Positions 1 through 8,193 of a DNA stretch of 45,632 nucleotides are shown here, piece after piece; within the stretch, counting starts at the first letter, position 1; each line of letters starts with the position of its first letter. The translations under genes and the position numbers were made by a program. The DNA comes from Vicinamibacteria bacterium. GTDB lineage: Bacteria; Acidobacteriota; Vicinamibacteria; Fen-336. The notes beneath the pieces were generated by a model that worked only from the letters and a program-made list of their open reading frames with translations, was not told the origin of the DNA and did not search any database. The stretch covers positions 1-45,632 of the forward strand of contig DATMML010000076.1 in assembly GCA_035570235.1 (NCBI GenBank), read 5' to 3'.

Positions 1-67
1 AGGAAGAGCAATATTCCGGGCCGCTCGGTGCGTGAACAGAGTGAAGGCAAGGCTTCCCGGCCGGCCG

Positions 68-694
68 CTAGGGTCCTGCGGTCCCCTCGCTCAACGCGCC
101 TCCCGCCGCGGCCCTTGATCGCGGTATTCGAGGCGAGAAAAGGCGCACCGCGAAGAGCCCGGCGAGCACGACGCCAAAGATCGTCGGCTGCAGAAGATCC
201 GCCTTCACCCGCCACACGAAGTGAATCACGCCGCACACTGCCGCGAGGTATGACAATCGGTGCACACGTTTCCATCGCACGAACCCCAGGCGCCGCACCC
301 AGCGGTCCGTGGACGTGATCGCGAGAGGCACCAGGAGGAGGAAGGCCAATAGGCCGATCGTGATGAACTTGCGCTTCACGATGTCCGCGGCGATGGCGGG
401 CAAATCGAAGAATTGGTCGACGGCGACGTAGGTGGTCAAATGGAACGACGCGTAGAAGAACGCGAAGAGGCCGGCCATGCGCCGGAAGCGCACGGGTGAG
501 GACCACCCGAAGAGCATCTTGAGTGGAGTAGCGGCCAGCGACAACAGGAGAAAAAACAGGGCCCAGAACCCGAGGCGATTCATGAGGTTGGCGATCGGGT
601 TCGCGCCCAATCGACCGCCGAGGCCCTCAATCCCCATGAGGGCAAGGGGTAGACAGAAGCCCGCGAATACCGCCGAGCGCACGAGCCGGTTCAT
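68..694 (-). CDS. msrQ: MsrQ, heme-binding membrane subunit of the MsrPQ methionine sulfoxide reductase
   Basis: MsrQ (YedZ) is an inner-membrane b-type cytochrome that passes electrons from the respiratory chain or flavin reductase to periplasmic MsrP, which repairs oxidised methionines in envelope proteins. The 208-residue product has about six hydrophobic segments. Its histidines H85, H145 and H158 have exactly the spacing (60 and 13 residues) of the heme ligands of E. coli MsrQ (H91, H151, H164). It begins 19 nt after the msrP stop codon, so the two form an operon. The length is normal for the family. Nothing recognisable lies between its stop and the window edge. Confidence 0.93.
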   Translation of the reverse strand: MNRLVRSAVFAGFCLPLALMGIEGLGGRLGANPIANLMNRLGFWALFFLLLSLAATPLKMLFGWSSPVRFRRMAGLFAFFYASFHLTTYVAVDQFFDLPAIAADIVKRKFITIGLLAFLLLVPLAITSTDRWVRRLGFVRWKRVHRLSYLAAVCGVIHFVWRVKADLLQPTIFGVVLAGLFAVRLFSPRIPRSRAAAGGALSEGTAGP

Positions 695-713
695 CGGCGG
701 GCCAGGCTCGTCC

Positions 714-1712
714 TCAGTAGGACCTCCTCAAGTCCATCCCCTCGTAGAGACGCGCAACCTGGTCCGCGTAACCATTGAACGGCAGCGTCTTCCGCTTGAA
801 GAATTCGCCGATACGGCGCTCCTTGGCCTGGCTCCAACGAGGATGATCTACCTCGGGATTGACGTTCGCGTAGAAGCCGTATTCGTTGGGGGCCATGCGG
901 TTCCACGTCGTCGGAGGCTCTTTCTCGACGAACCGCACTTTCGTTATGGCCTTGATCCCCTTGAAGCCGTACTTCCACGGCACGACCAACCGCAGCGGGG
1001 CCCCATTCTGGTTAGGAAGGACGCGCCCGTACAACCCGACCGCCAAAAGCGTCAGCGGGTGCGTGGCCTCGTCGAGGCGCAGGCCCTCGACGTATGGCCA
1101 GTCCAGCACAGGCCGCCGCTGTCCCGGCATCATCGTGGGATCCAGCCGACTCGTGAAGGCGACGTACCTCGCACGCTGAGTCGGCTCGAGCTTGCGGATG
1201 ATATCTCCGAGGGGGAGGCCTACCCAGGGGATGACCATGGACCAGGCTTCGACGCATCGCATGCGGTAGACTCGCTCCTCAAGAGGGAACCACTTCAGGA
1301 GCTCGTCGACCTCGACTGACTGGGGATTCTTGATCTCTCCCTCGAACGCGATCTTCCAAGGGCGGGTCGGGAACGCCGAGGCATTAGCCGCCGGATCGGT
1401 CTTGTCCGTGCCGAACTCGTAGTAGTTGTTGTAGTGCGTGATGTCTTCGAAGGAATTCTGACGCTCATCGGTGCTGAAGGGCCCCTTCTTAAGGTTGGGC
1501 AGCGGGGGCAGCGACGGTCCGCCGTCCGACCGCGCAGACCGCGCTAACGACAGCGACATCGCCGCTCCACCGACGACGCCCCCCGCTCCGAGGGCCAGGA
1601 ACTCGCGACGCCGGAGGTACAACGGCAGAGGAGTGACTTTCATAGCTCCCACGCAAGGCAGGCTCTGAAGTGGGTCCTTTCGAGAATGGCAGGGGGTGAA
1701 GCCGCTCGACAT
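714..1712 (-). CDS. msrP: MsrP, periplasmic molybdenum-dependent methionine sulfoxide reductase
   Basis: MsrP (YedY) is the molybdopterin catalytic subunit that reduces methionine sulfoxide in periplasmic proteins with electrons from MsrQ. The protein is very like E. coli MsrP along its whole length: a twin-arginine signal ([10 protein letters not shown], about residues 33-42), the YNNYYEFG motif, the molybdenum-ligand cysteine C153 in the [10 protein letters not shown] motif, and the [20 protein letters not shown] block near the C terminus. The start is uncertain. The 1712 start has a strong AGGAGG about 10 nt upstream. An ATG at 1643 would place the Tat motif nearer the N terminus (309 residues) and has a GGGAG only 2 nt away. 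msrQ follows in the same operon. The divergent ABM gene shares the upstream region, which contains an inverted repeat. Confidence 0.95.
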   Translation of the reverse strand: MSSGFTPCHSRKDPLQSLPCVGAMKVTPLPLYLRRREFLALGAGGVVGGAAMSLSLARSARSDGGPSLPPLPNLKKGPFSTDERQNSFEDITHYNNYYEFGTDKTDPAANASAFPTRPWKIAFEGEIKNPQSVEVDELLKWFPLEERVYRMRCVEAWSMVIPWVGLPLGDIIRKLEPTQRARYVAFTSRLDPTMMPGQRRPVLDWPYVEGLRLDEATHPLTLLAVGLYGRVLPNQNGAPLRLVVPWKYGFKGIKAITKVRFVEKEPPTTWNRMAPNEYGFYANVNPEVDHPRWSQAKERRIGEFFKRKTLPFNGYADQVARLYEGMDLRRSY

Positions 1713-1737
1713 CGCGCCCCCAACCTCCTACCATTAT

Positions 1738-1760
1738 TTTCGACCCTATGTAGGTCGAAA
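1738..1760. promoter_or_regulatory. 8-bp inverted repeat between msrP and the ABM gene, candidate operator
   Basis: The arms TTTCGACC (1738-1745) and GGTCGAAA (1753-1760) are perfect inverted repeats separated by 7 nt. They lie between the divergent msrP and ABM-domain genes, directly before the ABM ribosome binding site (AAAGGAAGG, 1758-1766). The position suits a repressor or activator site acting on one or both genes. A small RNA hairpin is the alternative. A minimal ATG-TAG start-stop sits in the spacer, possibly by chance. Confidence 0.45.
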
Positions 1761-1772
1761 GGAAGGTCCATC

Positions 1773-2075
1773 ATGGTTCGTGTTGGCATTCTTGCGCAGC
1801 TGCAGGCCAAGCCTGGGAAAGAGGCCGAGGTGGCGAAGTTCCTCGCGGGCGCTCTTTCCCTTGCCAATGAAGAGCGCGGCACCACCGTGTGGTTCGCCAT
1901 TCGCCTCGGGCCAGCCACCTTCGGCATCTTCGACGCGTTTCCGGACGAGGCCGGGCGCGAGGCCCACCTGAAGGGTCCGATCGCCGCGGCGCTCATGGCA
2001 AGAGCAGGCGAACTACTCGCCGCGCCGCCGAAGATCGAGAAGGTGGACGTCCTGGCCGCCAAAATCCCTGGCTGA
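1773..2075 (+). CDS. Antibiotic biosynthesis monooxygenase (ABM) domain protein
   Basis: This is a 100-residue single-domain protein of the dimeric alpha-beta barrel ABM superfamily (YgiN/ActVA-Orf6-like). It opens with a VRVGILAQLQAKPGKEAEV strand-helix unit typical of the family, and FGIFDAFPDEAGREAHL matches the second half of the fold. Family members include cofactor-free quinol monooxygenases and heme-degrading enzymes; the exact reaction cannot be read from the sequence. The ATG at 1773 is chosen because AAAGGAAGG lies 6 nt upstream and the domain begins at once; the reading frame is open further upstream but without support. It is divergent from msrPQ and may share its redox control. 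Confidence 0.82.
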   Translation: MVRVGILAQLQAKPGKEAEVAKFLAGALSLANEERGTTVWFAIRLGPATFGIFDAFPDEAGREAHLKGPIAAALMARAGELLAAPPKIEKVDVLAAKIPG

Positions 2076-2223
2076 CGGGCTTTCGCCGCCGCGGGGAGTT
2101 CGCGGTCCATGGTCCCTGCGAAGCTGGGATTGCCTCGTGAACCCTTGTGAGGCCCCTGAAAACCGGACTTGAACCCAAGGCGATCCCAAGGCCTCGCGGC
2201 CTCGCCCCCCCTACAGCTGACGT

Positions 2224-2748
2224 TCATGGGAAGGACCTTAGCCTGTCGCGCAGCAAGTGCATGGCGGTGCGTATCCGCGTTTTGATTGTGCCCAAGGGCG
2301 CGCCGAGCTTCCGGGCGATCTCGGAGTGGCTCAGTCCTTCGTAATAGGCGAGCTCTAACGCTCTCCGCTGGTCCGGCGAGACCACGTCCAAGGCATTCCG
2401 CACCGCGATCTCTTCTTCGCTCCGGGGCCACTCGCCGATACCAAGAAGCGGATCCCCCAGTTCCTCGCGGCGCACCACGCGCCGTCTCAAGCGGTCGATG
2501 GCGCGGGTGCGGGCGATTGTGCACAGCCACGCCTGGGGCGATCCCCGCGAAGGATTGAAGCGCGCGGCCTGGCTCCAGACTTGGACGAACACGTCCTGGA
2601 CCACGTCCTCGGCCTCGGAGCTGTCCCGGAGGATCCTCAGCGCCAGGCGCTTTACGACGCTCGCATAGCGGTCGTAGAGCTCGGCCAGGGCGTGACCGTC
2701 GCCGTCGGCCAACTGATGGAGAATCTCCTCGGCTCCGTCGGAGGTCAA
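2224..2748 (-). CDS. ECF-family RNA polymerase sigma factor (second in operon)
   Basis: This 174-residue product has region 2 (LYDRYASVVKRLALRI, then SEAEDVVQDVFVQVW at about residues 44-58) and region 4 (ALELAYYEGLSHSEIARKLG at about 130-150, followed by GTIKTRIRTAMHLLR), joined by a short linker. This is the minimal ECF layout, resembling the SigK group. Its ATG overlaps the stop of the upstream anti-sigma gene by 4 nt (ATGA), indicating translational coupling and co-transcription with the anti-sigma factor and a second sigma factor. The target promoters are unknown. Loss of a nearby anti-sigma partner is not evident, since the zinc anti-sigma factor directly upstream is the obvious candidate. 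Confidence 0.92.
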   Translation of the reverse strand: MTSDGAEEILHQLADGDGHALAELYDRYASVVKRLALRILRDSSEAEDVVQDVFVQVWSQAARFNPSRGSPQAWLCTIARTRAIDRLRRRVVRREELGDPLLGIGEWPRSEEEIAVRNALDVVSPDQRRALELAYYEGLSHSEIARKLGAPLGTIKTRIRTAMHLLRDRLRSFP

Positions 2749-3476
2749 TGGCTGTCACCCGCAATCACCAGGGTCGCCATCCTGGTCGCGAAGAGCCGCT
2801 GGAACGTCTCCACTTGGGCCGGGTTCTCGCTGACCAGGGCCAGGGTCGAGTCATTCATGGTGAGCATGCCAACTCTGGTGCCGCGCGTCGTCGCGACAAA
2901 AGAGCCCTTGAGGCGGAGCCGGCGAGGAATCAAGAACACGGACAGCTGACCTTCCGCCGACGAGTAGTAGACGTGCGGCACAAGAGTGGCATCGGGAAAC
3001 GGACAGTAGCGAGCACCGAGGAGTTGGAGTCCCCCAGCGCCCACCGGCAGTGGCGGCATCGCCGTGCCCTGTCTCTCAAACCATGCGCTCACGGTAGCGG
3101 GGTCGTTGCTCCACACCTGGGCCGGGAGCCTCTTCTGGCCGAAACAATGCGCGTGGTCGCGAGAGGCCTCCCAGGCCACCACGGTAGGGCTGCCTCGGCC
3201 GAGCAGCGCGAGGGCCGTGAGGCCCGCGGCCAAGGGCACGAGCCACAGCCCGCGTCGCCGCCGAGACGACCGAATGCGCTGCCGCACCTCGCCTTCTAAG
3301 GCTGGCCGCGGCTCTGGCGCCGGCAGGCCCTTGAGGCGCGCTCGTAACTCCCGCTCCGCTTCTGCCTGTTCACGGCACGCCGGACAGTCCGCGAGGTGCG
3401 CCTCCATGCGGGCGAGGTCAGCACCATAGAGGAACCGGTCGACGTAGGCGGTAACGCTCTCAGGGTCGCAAGTCAC
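2745..3476 (-). CDS. Membrane anti-sigma factor with N-terminal zinc-binding domain
   Basis: The 243-residue protein starts with a ZAS/zf-HC2 anti-sigma domain: H27-x3-C31-x2-C34, with an additional C3. A single membrane segment lies at about residues 77-93, after an arginine-rich stretch, and a periplasmic domain fills 95-243. In this family the cytoplasmic part holds an ECF sigma factor inactive until stress, often thiol oxidation with zinc release, disrupts binding. The outer domain contains DHAHC (C111) and RYCPF (C158), cysteines that might sense redox state or metal; that is inference. It overlaps the preceding sigma gene by 4 nt and the following sigma gene by 4 nt, so it may control one or both. 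Confidence 0.88.
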   Translation of the reverse strand: MTCDPESVTAYVDRFLYGADLARMEAHLADCPACREQAEAERELRARLKGLPAPEPRPALEGEVRQRIRSSRRRRGLWLVPLAAGLTALALLGRGSPTVVAWEASRDHAHCFGQKRLPAQVWSNDPATVSAWFERQGTAMPPLPVGAGGLQLLGARYCPFPDATLVPHVYYSSAEGQLSVFLIPRRLRLKGSFVATTRGTRVGMLTMNDSTLALVSENPAQVETFQRLFATRMATLVIAGDSH

Positions 3477-4075
3477 GCTTGTCTGCTTCCCAAGGCCTGC
3501 CGCAAGAGCGCTCGCCCGCGGTGGATCCGAGACATTACCGTGCCTATCGGCACCTCAAGGATCTGAGCAATCTCCTCATAAGAAAACTCGTCGATATCCC
3601 GCAGAAGGACCGCCACCCGAAAGGACTCGGGGAGCCGCGCCAGGGCCGGGGCGACGTCCTCACGCTCGCTGCCCAGGTCGTCCTGGGCCGGAGGAGCAGC
3701 GAGCGTGTCTTCGAGCAGTTCGACCGCCTCCGGCCTGCGGGCCAAACGGCGGACGGCATCGGTCCGCACTCGATGGAGGATCGTGTAGAGCCACGCGCGG
3801 ATATTTGTGCCGGGCGTGTAGCGGTCGAATGACCGGTAGGCGCGCAGGTACGTCTCCTGCACGAGGTCCTCGGCGTCGTGAGCGTTACGCGTCATGCGGT
3901 AGGCGGTCCTGTAAAGAACCTTCAGGTGAGGGAGCGCCTCGGCCTCGAATCTCTCTTGACTCACTCGTGCGGGGCGGTCCCTGTAAGCTGAAACGCCGCC
4001 TACCGCCTCCTTATTCCCCGCCCCCCTTTGGGGACGCTGGATTTTGGCACAACTCTTTCTTGGGATTGGCGGCAC
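3473..4075 (-). CDS. ECF-family RNA polymerase sigma factor (first in operon)
   Basis: The product (200 residues from the farthest start) carries sigma region 2 ([29 protein letters not shown], described here by its [10 protein letters not shown] core) and region 4 ([31 protein letters not shown], core [10 protein letters not shown]). It resembles SigE/SigR-type ECF factors that pair with zinc anti-sigma proteins. The start is unsure: the listed GTG at 4075 lacks a clear ribosome site, and an internal GTG at 3964 gives a 163-residue protein starting just before region 2. An AAGGAGG at 4006-4012 has no in-frame start codon at a useful distance. The gene heads a sigma/anti-sigma/sigma operon. 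Confidence 0.88.
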   Translation of the reverse strand: MPPIPRKSCAKIQRPQRGAGNKEAVGGVSAYRDRPARVSQERFEAEALPHLKVLYRTAYRMTRNAHDAEDLVQETYLRAYRSFDRYTPGTNIRAWLYTILHRVRTDAVRRLARRPEAVELLEDTLAAPPAQDDLGSEREDVAPALARLPESFRVAVLLRDIDEFSYEEIAQILEVPIGTVMSRIHRGRALLRQALGSRQA

Positions 4076-4160
4076 GGGGACGCGCGTTAGCGGATACGGC
4101 GCCCAGCTGAAACGCGGTGGGTTGCCTTACGGGCAGGTGTCGCCAACTTGTTGATTCATC

Positions 4161-4177
4161 GGGAGCAGGTTGCTCCC
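4161..4177. promoter_or_regulatory. Perfect 7-bp inverted repeat upstream of the sigma operon
   Basis: GGGAGCA (4161-4167) and TGCTCCC (4171-4177) are perfect inverted arms with a 3-nt centre, about 90 nt upstream of the farthest start of the first sigma gene. It could be a protein binding site or a small hairpin in a leader transcript. No run of T follows on either strand, so it is not an obvious terminator. Confidence 0.35.
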
Positions 4178-4298
4178 ACCCGCCTTCCAGTTGAGTGGGT
4201 ACGAACGGGCCTTGTTTCATGAAATTCAGGGACGTGGAGCCCGTGGCAAGGCCGAGTTGCTGCCACCCCGAATGCGCCCGGGCGGAAAGACCTAAGAG

Positions 4299-4577
4299 TC
4301 ATTGCAAGGGGCAAAGCCGGAAGGTCACCACAACCAGTCCAAGACTGCGCTCGTGGCGATAGCGGTCGTTGGCGAAGTCCAGCCGCCGTGCCGTCTTGTA
4401 GTTCGAGCCAGAGTGGCTGTAGCCGGCACGAATGGTTCGCTCCACCAGGAGGCGCGGACGAACTCCGAGTCGACCTGTCCTCGGTCCGGTCTGCCGCCCT
4501 TGAGAAGATCCAAGGAAGAGACCCCCGCGCGCTGGCGGCCGCAAGTCAACGCTCTGAACGATCCCCGAGCGCGACAT
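4299..4577 (-). pseudogene. Possible remnant of an outer-membrane beta-barrel protein C terminus
   Basis: The minus-strand frame ending at 4299 translates to alternating hydrophobic and polar strands (TIRAGYSHSGSN, then FANDRYRHERSLGLVVVTFRL) followed by a stop. This pattern resembles the last strands of outer-membrane beta-barrels, which often end with an aromatic strand such as VTFRL or TYRF. No signal peptide or upstream barrel portion is found in any frame, so if real it is a decayed fragment. It could equally be chance coding in GC-rich DNA. Confidence 0.22.
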
Positions 4578-4807
4578 TGTCTCGTCGCTCTCCTCACTGA
4601 CACGACCGATGGCGCGGGTTGTCTATTCCCTACCGCATGGGGTGGCATTCGCCGCCCGGCCCTGCCATCAGGTTCGTGATCGCGGCGGCCCGGGAATATT
4701 CACTTCGGTTCCTCGGTCTGGATACGCAAGGGGCGCGGGTGACGAAACGGATCGTCACCAGACCAGCTCTGCAGCTGTCGCGCCATAAGGAGAGGGGATA
4801 GTCCTCG

Positions 4808-6088
4808 ATGAGAAGGATGCTGGCCGTCCTTGGGTTCGCCGGTATCGCGGTCCTTGCCAACGAGTCCGCGGCGCAGTCGGTCAACCCCGTTCTACTTTGG
4901 AACGGAACGCTACTCATGATCGTCCGCACGCCGGGCGCACAGCCGGCAACGATTCACCCGACCCGCAGCCTTGCGATCATGCACGCCGCTATCTACGACG
5001 CGGTGAACGCCATCGACAAGGGACACCGCCCTTACGCGATTGAGCTGACGGGGGTTTCACGATTCGCTTCGCAGGATGCAGCCGTGGCTACGGCCGCGCA
5101 TGAAGTCCTGGTCACCCTTTATCCGCAGCTCCAGGGGATGCTTGACCTCGAGCTTCAACAGTCGCTGGCAGCCATACCGGAAGACGAGCACAAGGCCGAG
5201 GGAATCAGCGTAGGCCAGACCGTTGCTGGCCGCATACTGAAGCTGCGGAGCCAGGACGGGTCCGGGGCTCGGCCGCGCCCGTACGTATTTGGCGACAAAC
5301 CCGGCGATTACCAATCAACGCCTCCGAATTTTCCCCCGCAGCCTCAATTCACGCATTGGAGCGGCGTGACGCCGTTTGCGCTCGCGCGTGCCGATCAGTT
5401 TCGTCCCGGCCCTCCGCCCGCCCTCTCCAGCCACCAGTACAGCCGCGCGGTCAACGAGGTGCAGGTATTCGGGGTCGCCGCCAGCACCGCCGCTTCACCG
5501 GACCAGGCCCTGACGGGTCGCTTCTGGAATGGTGCCATCCAGAACTACTGGAACGAGATCGCACAGACCGCGAGCCTCGTACACGGACTCACGACTGCGC
5601 AGAACGCGCGCCTGTTTGCACAGCTAAACCTGACCTTCGCGGATGCCGTGATTGCCTTCTACGACGCGAAATACACCTACAACTTCTGGCGGCCGGTCAC
5701 GGCGATCCGCGCTGGTTCGGACAACAACCCCGACACCATCGCCGATCCGAACTGGCTTCCGGAAGTCGTCAAGACGCCCCCGGATCCTTCTTACCCTGGC
5801 GCGCACGCGGTCATCAGCGCGGCCGGCGAAGTAGTACTGAATGAGTTCTTCGAGAAGGATCACTTCGACTTTGCCGTCACCTCTGAGGTTCTGCCGTCGG
5901 TCCAGCGCTCATTCGACAGCTTCGCCGCCGCCGCGAAAGAAGCCTCGTTCAGTCGTATCTTCGCGGGTGTTCATTTCCGCTTCGACCTCACCACCGGGCG
6001 ACGGCTAGGCCGCGACGTCGCACACTTCGTCGTTCAGAACTTCCTGACGCCGCTGCGCCGCGACGACGACGGCGACGCTGACCGTTGA
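4808..6088 (+). CDS. Exported vanadium-dependent haloperoxidase / PAP2-type acid phosphatase family enzyme
   Basis: The 426-residue protein has an N-terminal signal peptide (cleavage likely after SAAQ, near residue 23) and the vanadate or phosphate binding set of the haloperoxidase/PAP2 superfamily: K288 and R295 in KYTYNFWRP, a YPGAH block ending at H333, and R383 with H389 in SRIFAGVH. Spacings match fungal vanadium chloroperoxidase (K353/R360, S402-G403-H404, R490/H496). The usual S-G-H is here G331-A332-H333, so the serine that bonds vanadate is missing. Likely role is H2O2-dependent halide oxidation outside the membrane, or phosphatase activity; sequence alone does not decide. A strong AAGGAGAGGGG ribosome site precedes the ATG. 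The C-terminal tail is Asp/Arg-rich. Confidence 0.85.
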   Translation: MRRMLAVLGFAGIAVLANESAAQSVNPVLLWNGTLLMIVRTPGAQPATIHPTRSLAIMHAAIYDAVNAIDKGHRPYAIELTGVSRFASQDAAVATAAHEVLVTLYPQLQGMLDLELQQSLAAIPEDEHKAEGISVGQTVAGRILKLRSQDGSGARPRPYVFGDKPGDYQSTPPNFPPQPQFTHWSGVTPFALARADQFRPGPPPALSSHQYSRAVNEVQVFGVAASTAASPDQALTGRFWNGAIQNYWNEIAQTASLVHGLTTAQNARLFAQLNLTFADAVIAFYDAKYTYNFWRPVTAIRAGSDNNPDTIADPNWLPEVVKTPPDPSYPGAHAVISAAGEVVLNEFFEKDHFDFAVTSEVLPSVQRSFDSFAAAAKEASFSRIFAGVHFRFDLTTGRRLGRDVAHFVVQNFLTPLRRDDDGDADR

Positions 6089-6505
6089 GCGTTGAGGGCA
6101 GGTCCGGCCCGATCGAAGAGGGTAAGCTCATCCGGCTCGCTCGAGGCTCCCTCTCAGAGTGGGTCGGTCGTTGCGGCGGTGGCGGCAGACCTCAACACAT
6201 TCAAAAAGGCCTCCGAGCCTGGCGCACCATCGCCGTTGCCAGAGTCCGAGCGGGGGCGGCGATGGGCGCCATCACGGTGGTCGCGGGATGCGCCCTCGCC
6301 TCAACCCCCGGCCCTCGAGCCCACCCGATTGCTGACGTGGCCCAGGTGGACAGGGATTGCCGTTGCCTCGATCGGCGCGGCGGTGAACTCTGGCCGTCTG
6401 GAGGGGACGCTCGGCGGGGTCGTTGACCTCCCACATCCGTAAAGGGATGCGCAGTTCGCGGTCGCGGCAAGGCGAGCCGAACAACAAACAAGAAGGGAGA
6501 CACGG
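6089..6505. other. Intergenic region without a recognisable gene
   Basis: This 417-base stretch between the haloperoxidase and the cupredoxin lipoprotein contains short open frames, but their translations are Arg/Gly/Ala/Pro-rich with no domain or ribosome site, as expected for random frames in GC-rich DNA. The only clear signal is the AGAAGGGAGA ribosome site for the next gene at its end. Confidence 0.55.
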
Positions 6506-6928
6506 ATGCGTGGTTTTGTGATGGTTGGTGCGGTGGTCGCAGTCGGCCTGGGCATGTGGGGCTGCGGCGGGGGCTATTCCAGCGGAAGCAGCGGGAACCC
6601 GAACAGTCCGACGCCGTCGACCGCGGCCGGCGTCGTGACGGTCAACGTGGTCGCGGTCAACGGCGCACAGTCATTCTCACCGAATCCGGCGACGTTGCCG
6701 GCAGGTCAGATGATCGTGTGGCACAACGTCGACAACGTGACTCACCGCGTCTTGCTGAACGATGGCTCGGTGGACACGGGTGATCTCCTCCCCGGAGCCT
6801 CGAGTCGACCCATGCCAGTCGAAGGCGGTGGTGGCCCCTATCACTGCGCAATCCATCCCGTCATGGTCGGAAGCATCAATCAAAGCGCGGGTTTACAGCA
6901 GCCCTGCACGGGAGCGTATTGCCAGTGA
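6506..6928 (+). CDS. Plastocyanin-like cupredoxin lipoprotein
   Basis: This 140-residue protein has a lipoprotein signal with lipobox LGMWGC (modified Cys C20), a Gly/Ser/Pro linker (about 21-40) and one cupredoxin domain. The type 1 copper ligands are visible: H80 in WHNVDNVTHRV, then C114, H117 and M120 in YHCAIHPVM, the C-x2-H-x2-M arrangement of plastocyanin/amicyanin-like proteins. It is therefore probably a membrane-anchored periplasmic electron carrier. AGAAGGGAGA sits 7 nt before the ATG. Its donor and acceptor are unknown; the neighbouring haloperoxidase and polyketide synthase give no direct partner. Confidence 0.9.
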   Translation: MRGFVMVGAVVAVGLGMWGCGGGYSSGSSGNPNSPTPSTAAGVVTVNVVAVNGAQSFSPNPATLPAGQMIVWHNVDNVTHRVLLNDGSVDTGDLLPGASSRPMPVEGGGGPYHCAIHPVMVGSINQSAGLQQPCTGAYCQ

Positions 6929-6980
6929 ACGTCGAGTTCGCGGCAGCCATTCGCCATATTCTCGGCCGCTCCTGAGGCTC

Positions 6981-8051
6981 ATGACGACGCTCCTATCCAT
7001 TGAACGGTTTCTACCGCCTTACCGCTACACCCAGGACGTCGTCACGCACTGGGTGCGCTCGTGGCTCGAGGAGAAGGACGACGCCAACGCCACCCGCCTG
7101 CTCTCGGTATACGCCTCGGCGGGGGTCAAGACCCGCGCCAGTGTCGTCCCCATCGAGGAGGTCTTCCGCCCCGGGGACTTCGAGACGCAGAACGACCGCT
7201 ACAACGCAATCATCCGCGACACCGGGATCGAGCTCGCGCGGCGGGCCCTAGGCTCGGCGGGCCTCGGGCCGCGCGAGATCACTCTGGTCGTCACAGTCTC
7301 GTGCACCGGCTTCATGATCCCTGCCGTCGACGCCTACGTGGCCGACGCCCTGAGCATGGGGCCGCGCCTGGTGCGGTTGCCGATCACCGAGAGCGGTTGC
7401 GCTGGCGGCGTCGTCGCTTTGGCCCGCGCTGCCGACTACCTCACCGCGCATCCACGCGAAGCGGCGTTGGTCCTCGCCCTGGAGTTCTCGAGCCTCACCT
7501 TCCAGCGCTGGGACCGCTCGGCCACCAACGTCGTCTCGACGGCCATCTTCGGCGACGGGGGTGCGGCGGTGGTTCTGGTGGGTCCCGAGCACCCCCGGGC
7601 CCGCGGCGGAGCCCTGGCTCGTCTTACCGAGGCCGACAGCGTCTTCTTCCCGAAGACGACCCACTTGATGGGCTTCCACCTGCGCAACCAGGGATTCCAG
7701 ATCATCCTCGACCGCGGCCTGGCGCCCTTCGTCCGCCGTGAGATCGTGCGGTCCGTCGAGGGGTTCCTCGCCCCACGGGGCCTGGGCCGTCGTGACATCG
7801 CGCGCTGGATCCTGCACCCGGGGGGGAGGCGCATCATCGAGGTCATGACCGAGCAGCTCGGCCTCGGCCCCGAGGACCTCTCGCCCACCGAGGCAGTCCT
7901 CTCGGAGCACGGGAATATGAGTTCGGTCACGGTGTTCTTCGTCCTCGAGGAGATCATGCGGCGGCACCGGCCCCGGGCGGGTGCCCGTGGCCTCCTGGGG
8001 GCCTTCGGTCCAGGATTTGGCGCGGAGCTCGCGCTGCTGGAGTTCTGCTGA
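6981..8051 (+). CDS. Type III polyketide synthase (chalcone/stilbene synthase family)
   Basis: The 356-residue enzyme has the full thiolase-fold catalytic triad: C140 in the ESGCAGG motif, H279 in LHPGG and N312 in EHGNMSS. The family signature CTGFMIP (108-114) and a C-terminal FGPGFGAE loop are also present. Such homodimeric enzymes extend an acyl-CoA starter with malonyl-CoA to make pyrones, alkylresorcinols or related aromatics. ATG 6981 is chosen because the domain begins there and a GAGG precedes it; the frame is open upstream through the cupredoxin gene. No methyltransferase, oxidase or acyl-activating gene adjoins, so the product cannot be predicted. A GC-rich palindrome follows the stop. 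Confidence 0.93.
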   Translation: MTTLLSIERFLPPYRYTQDVVTHWVRSWLEEKDDANATRLLSVYASAGVKTRASVVPIEEVFRPGDFETQNDRYNAIIRDTGIELARRALGSAGLGPREITLVVTVSCTGFMIPAVDAYVADALSMGPRLVRLPITESGCAGGVVALARAADYLTAHPREAALVLALEFSSLTFQRWDRSATNVVSTAIFGDGGAAVVLVGPEHPRARGGALARLTEADSVFFPKTTHLMGFHLRNQGFQIILDRGLAPFVRREIVRSVEGFLAPRGLGRRDIARWILHPGGRRIIEVMTEQLGLGPEDLSPTEAVLSEHGNMSSVTVFFVLEEIMRRHRPRAGARGLLGAFGPGFGAELALLEFC

Positions 8052-8064
8052 ACCGATGACCCCG

Positions 8065-8082
8065 CCGCGCGAGCTCGCGCGG
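8065..8082. terminator. 18-bp perfect palindrome after the polyketide synthase gene
   Basis: CCGCGCGAG and CTCGCGCGG form a perfect palindrome that can fold as a 7-bp GC hairpin with an AGCT loop. It lies between the convergent ends of the polyketide synthase and oxyR genes and may stop or protect both transcripts. No T run follows, so intrinsic termination is uncertain. Confidence 0.35.
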
Positions 8083-8193
8083 GATCGCGACCTACAGCTG
8101 TGAATCGCCCACGTACAAGTCACTAACCGCTATCGCGCTGGGTACGTGAAGCCTGGGTAGTCGATCGTGGATCGGGCGGTCGGCCGTCACTCG

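Larger units (their letters stand above)
4076..4807. other. Long intergenic region between sigma operon and haloperoxidase gene
   Basis: This 732-base stretch holds no intact gene I can support. It should contain the promoter of the leftward sigma operon and that of the rightward haloperoxidase gene, but I could not pick a convincing -35/-10 pair. It does contain a compact inverted repeat at 4161-4177 and a possible decayed outer-membrane protein end at 4299-4500 on the minus strand. Confidence 0.5.

Noticed and set aside
6085-6442. Two overlapping short frames after the haloperoxidase gene
   Set aside because: Composition is Arg/Gly/Pro-rich, there is no ribosome site and the two frames conflict.
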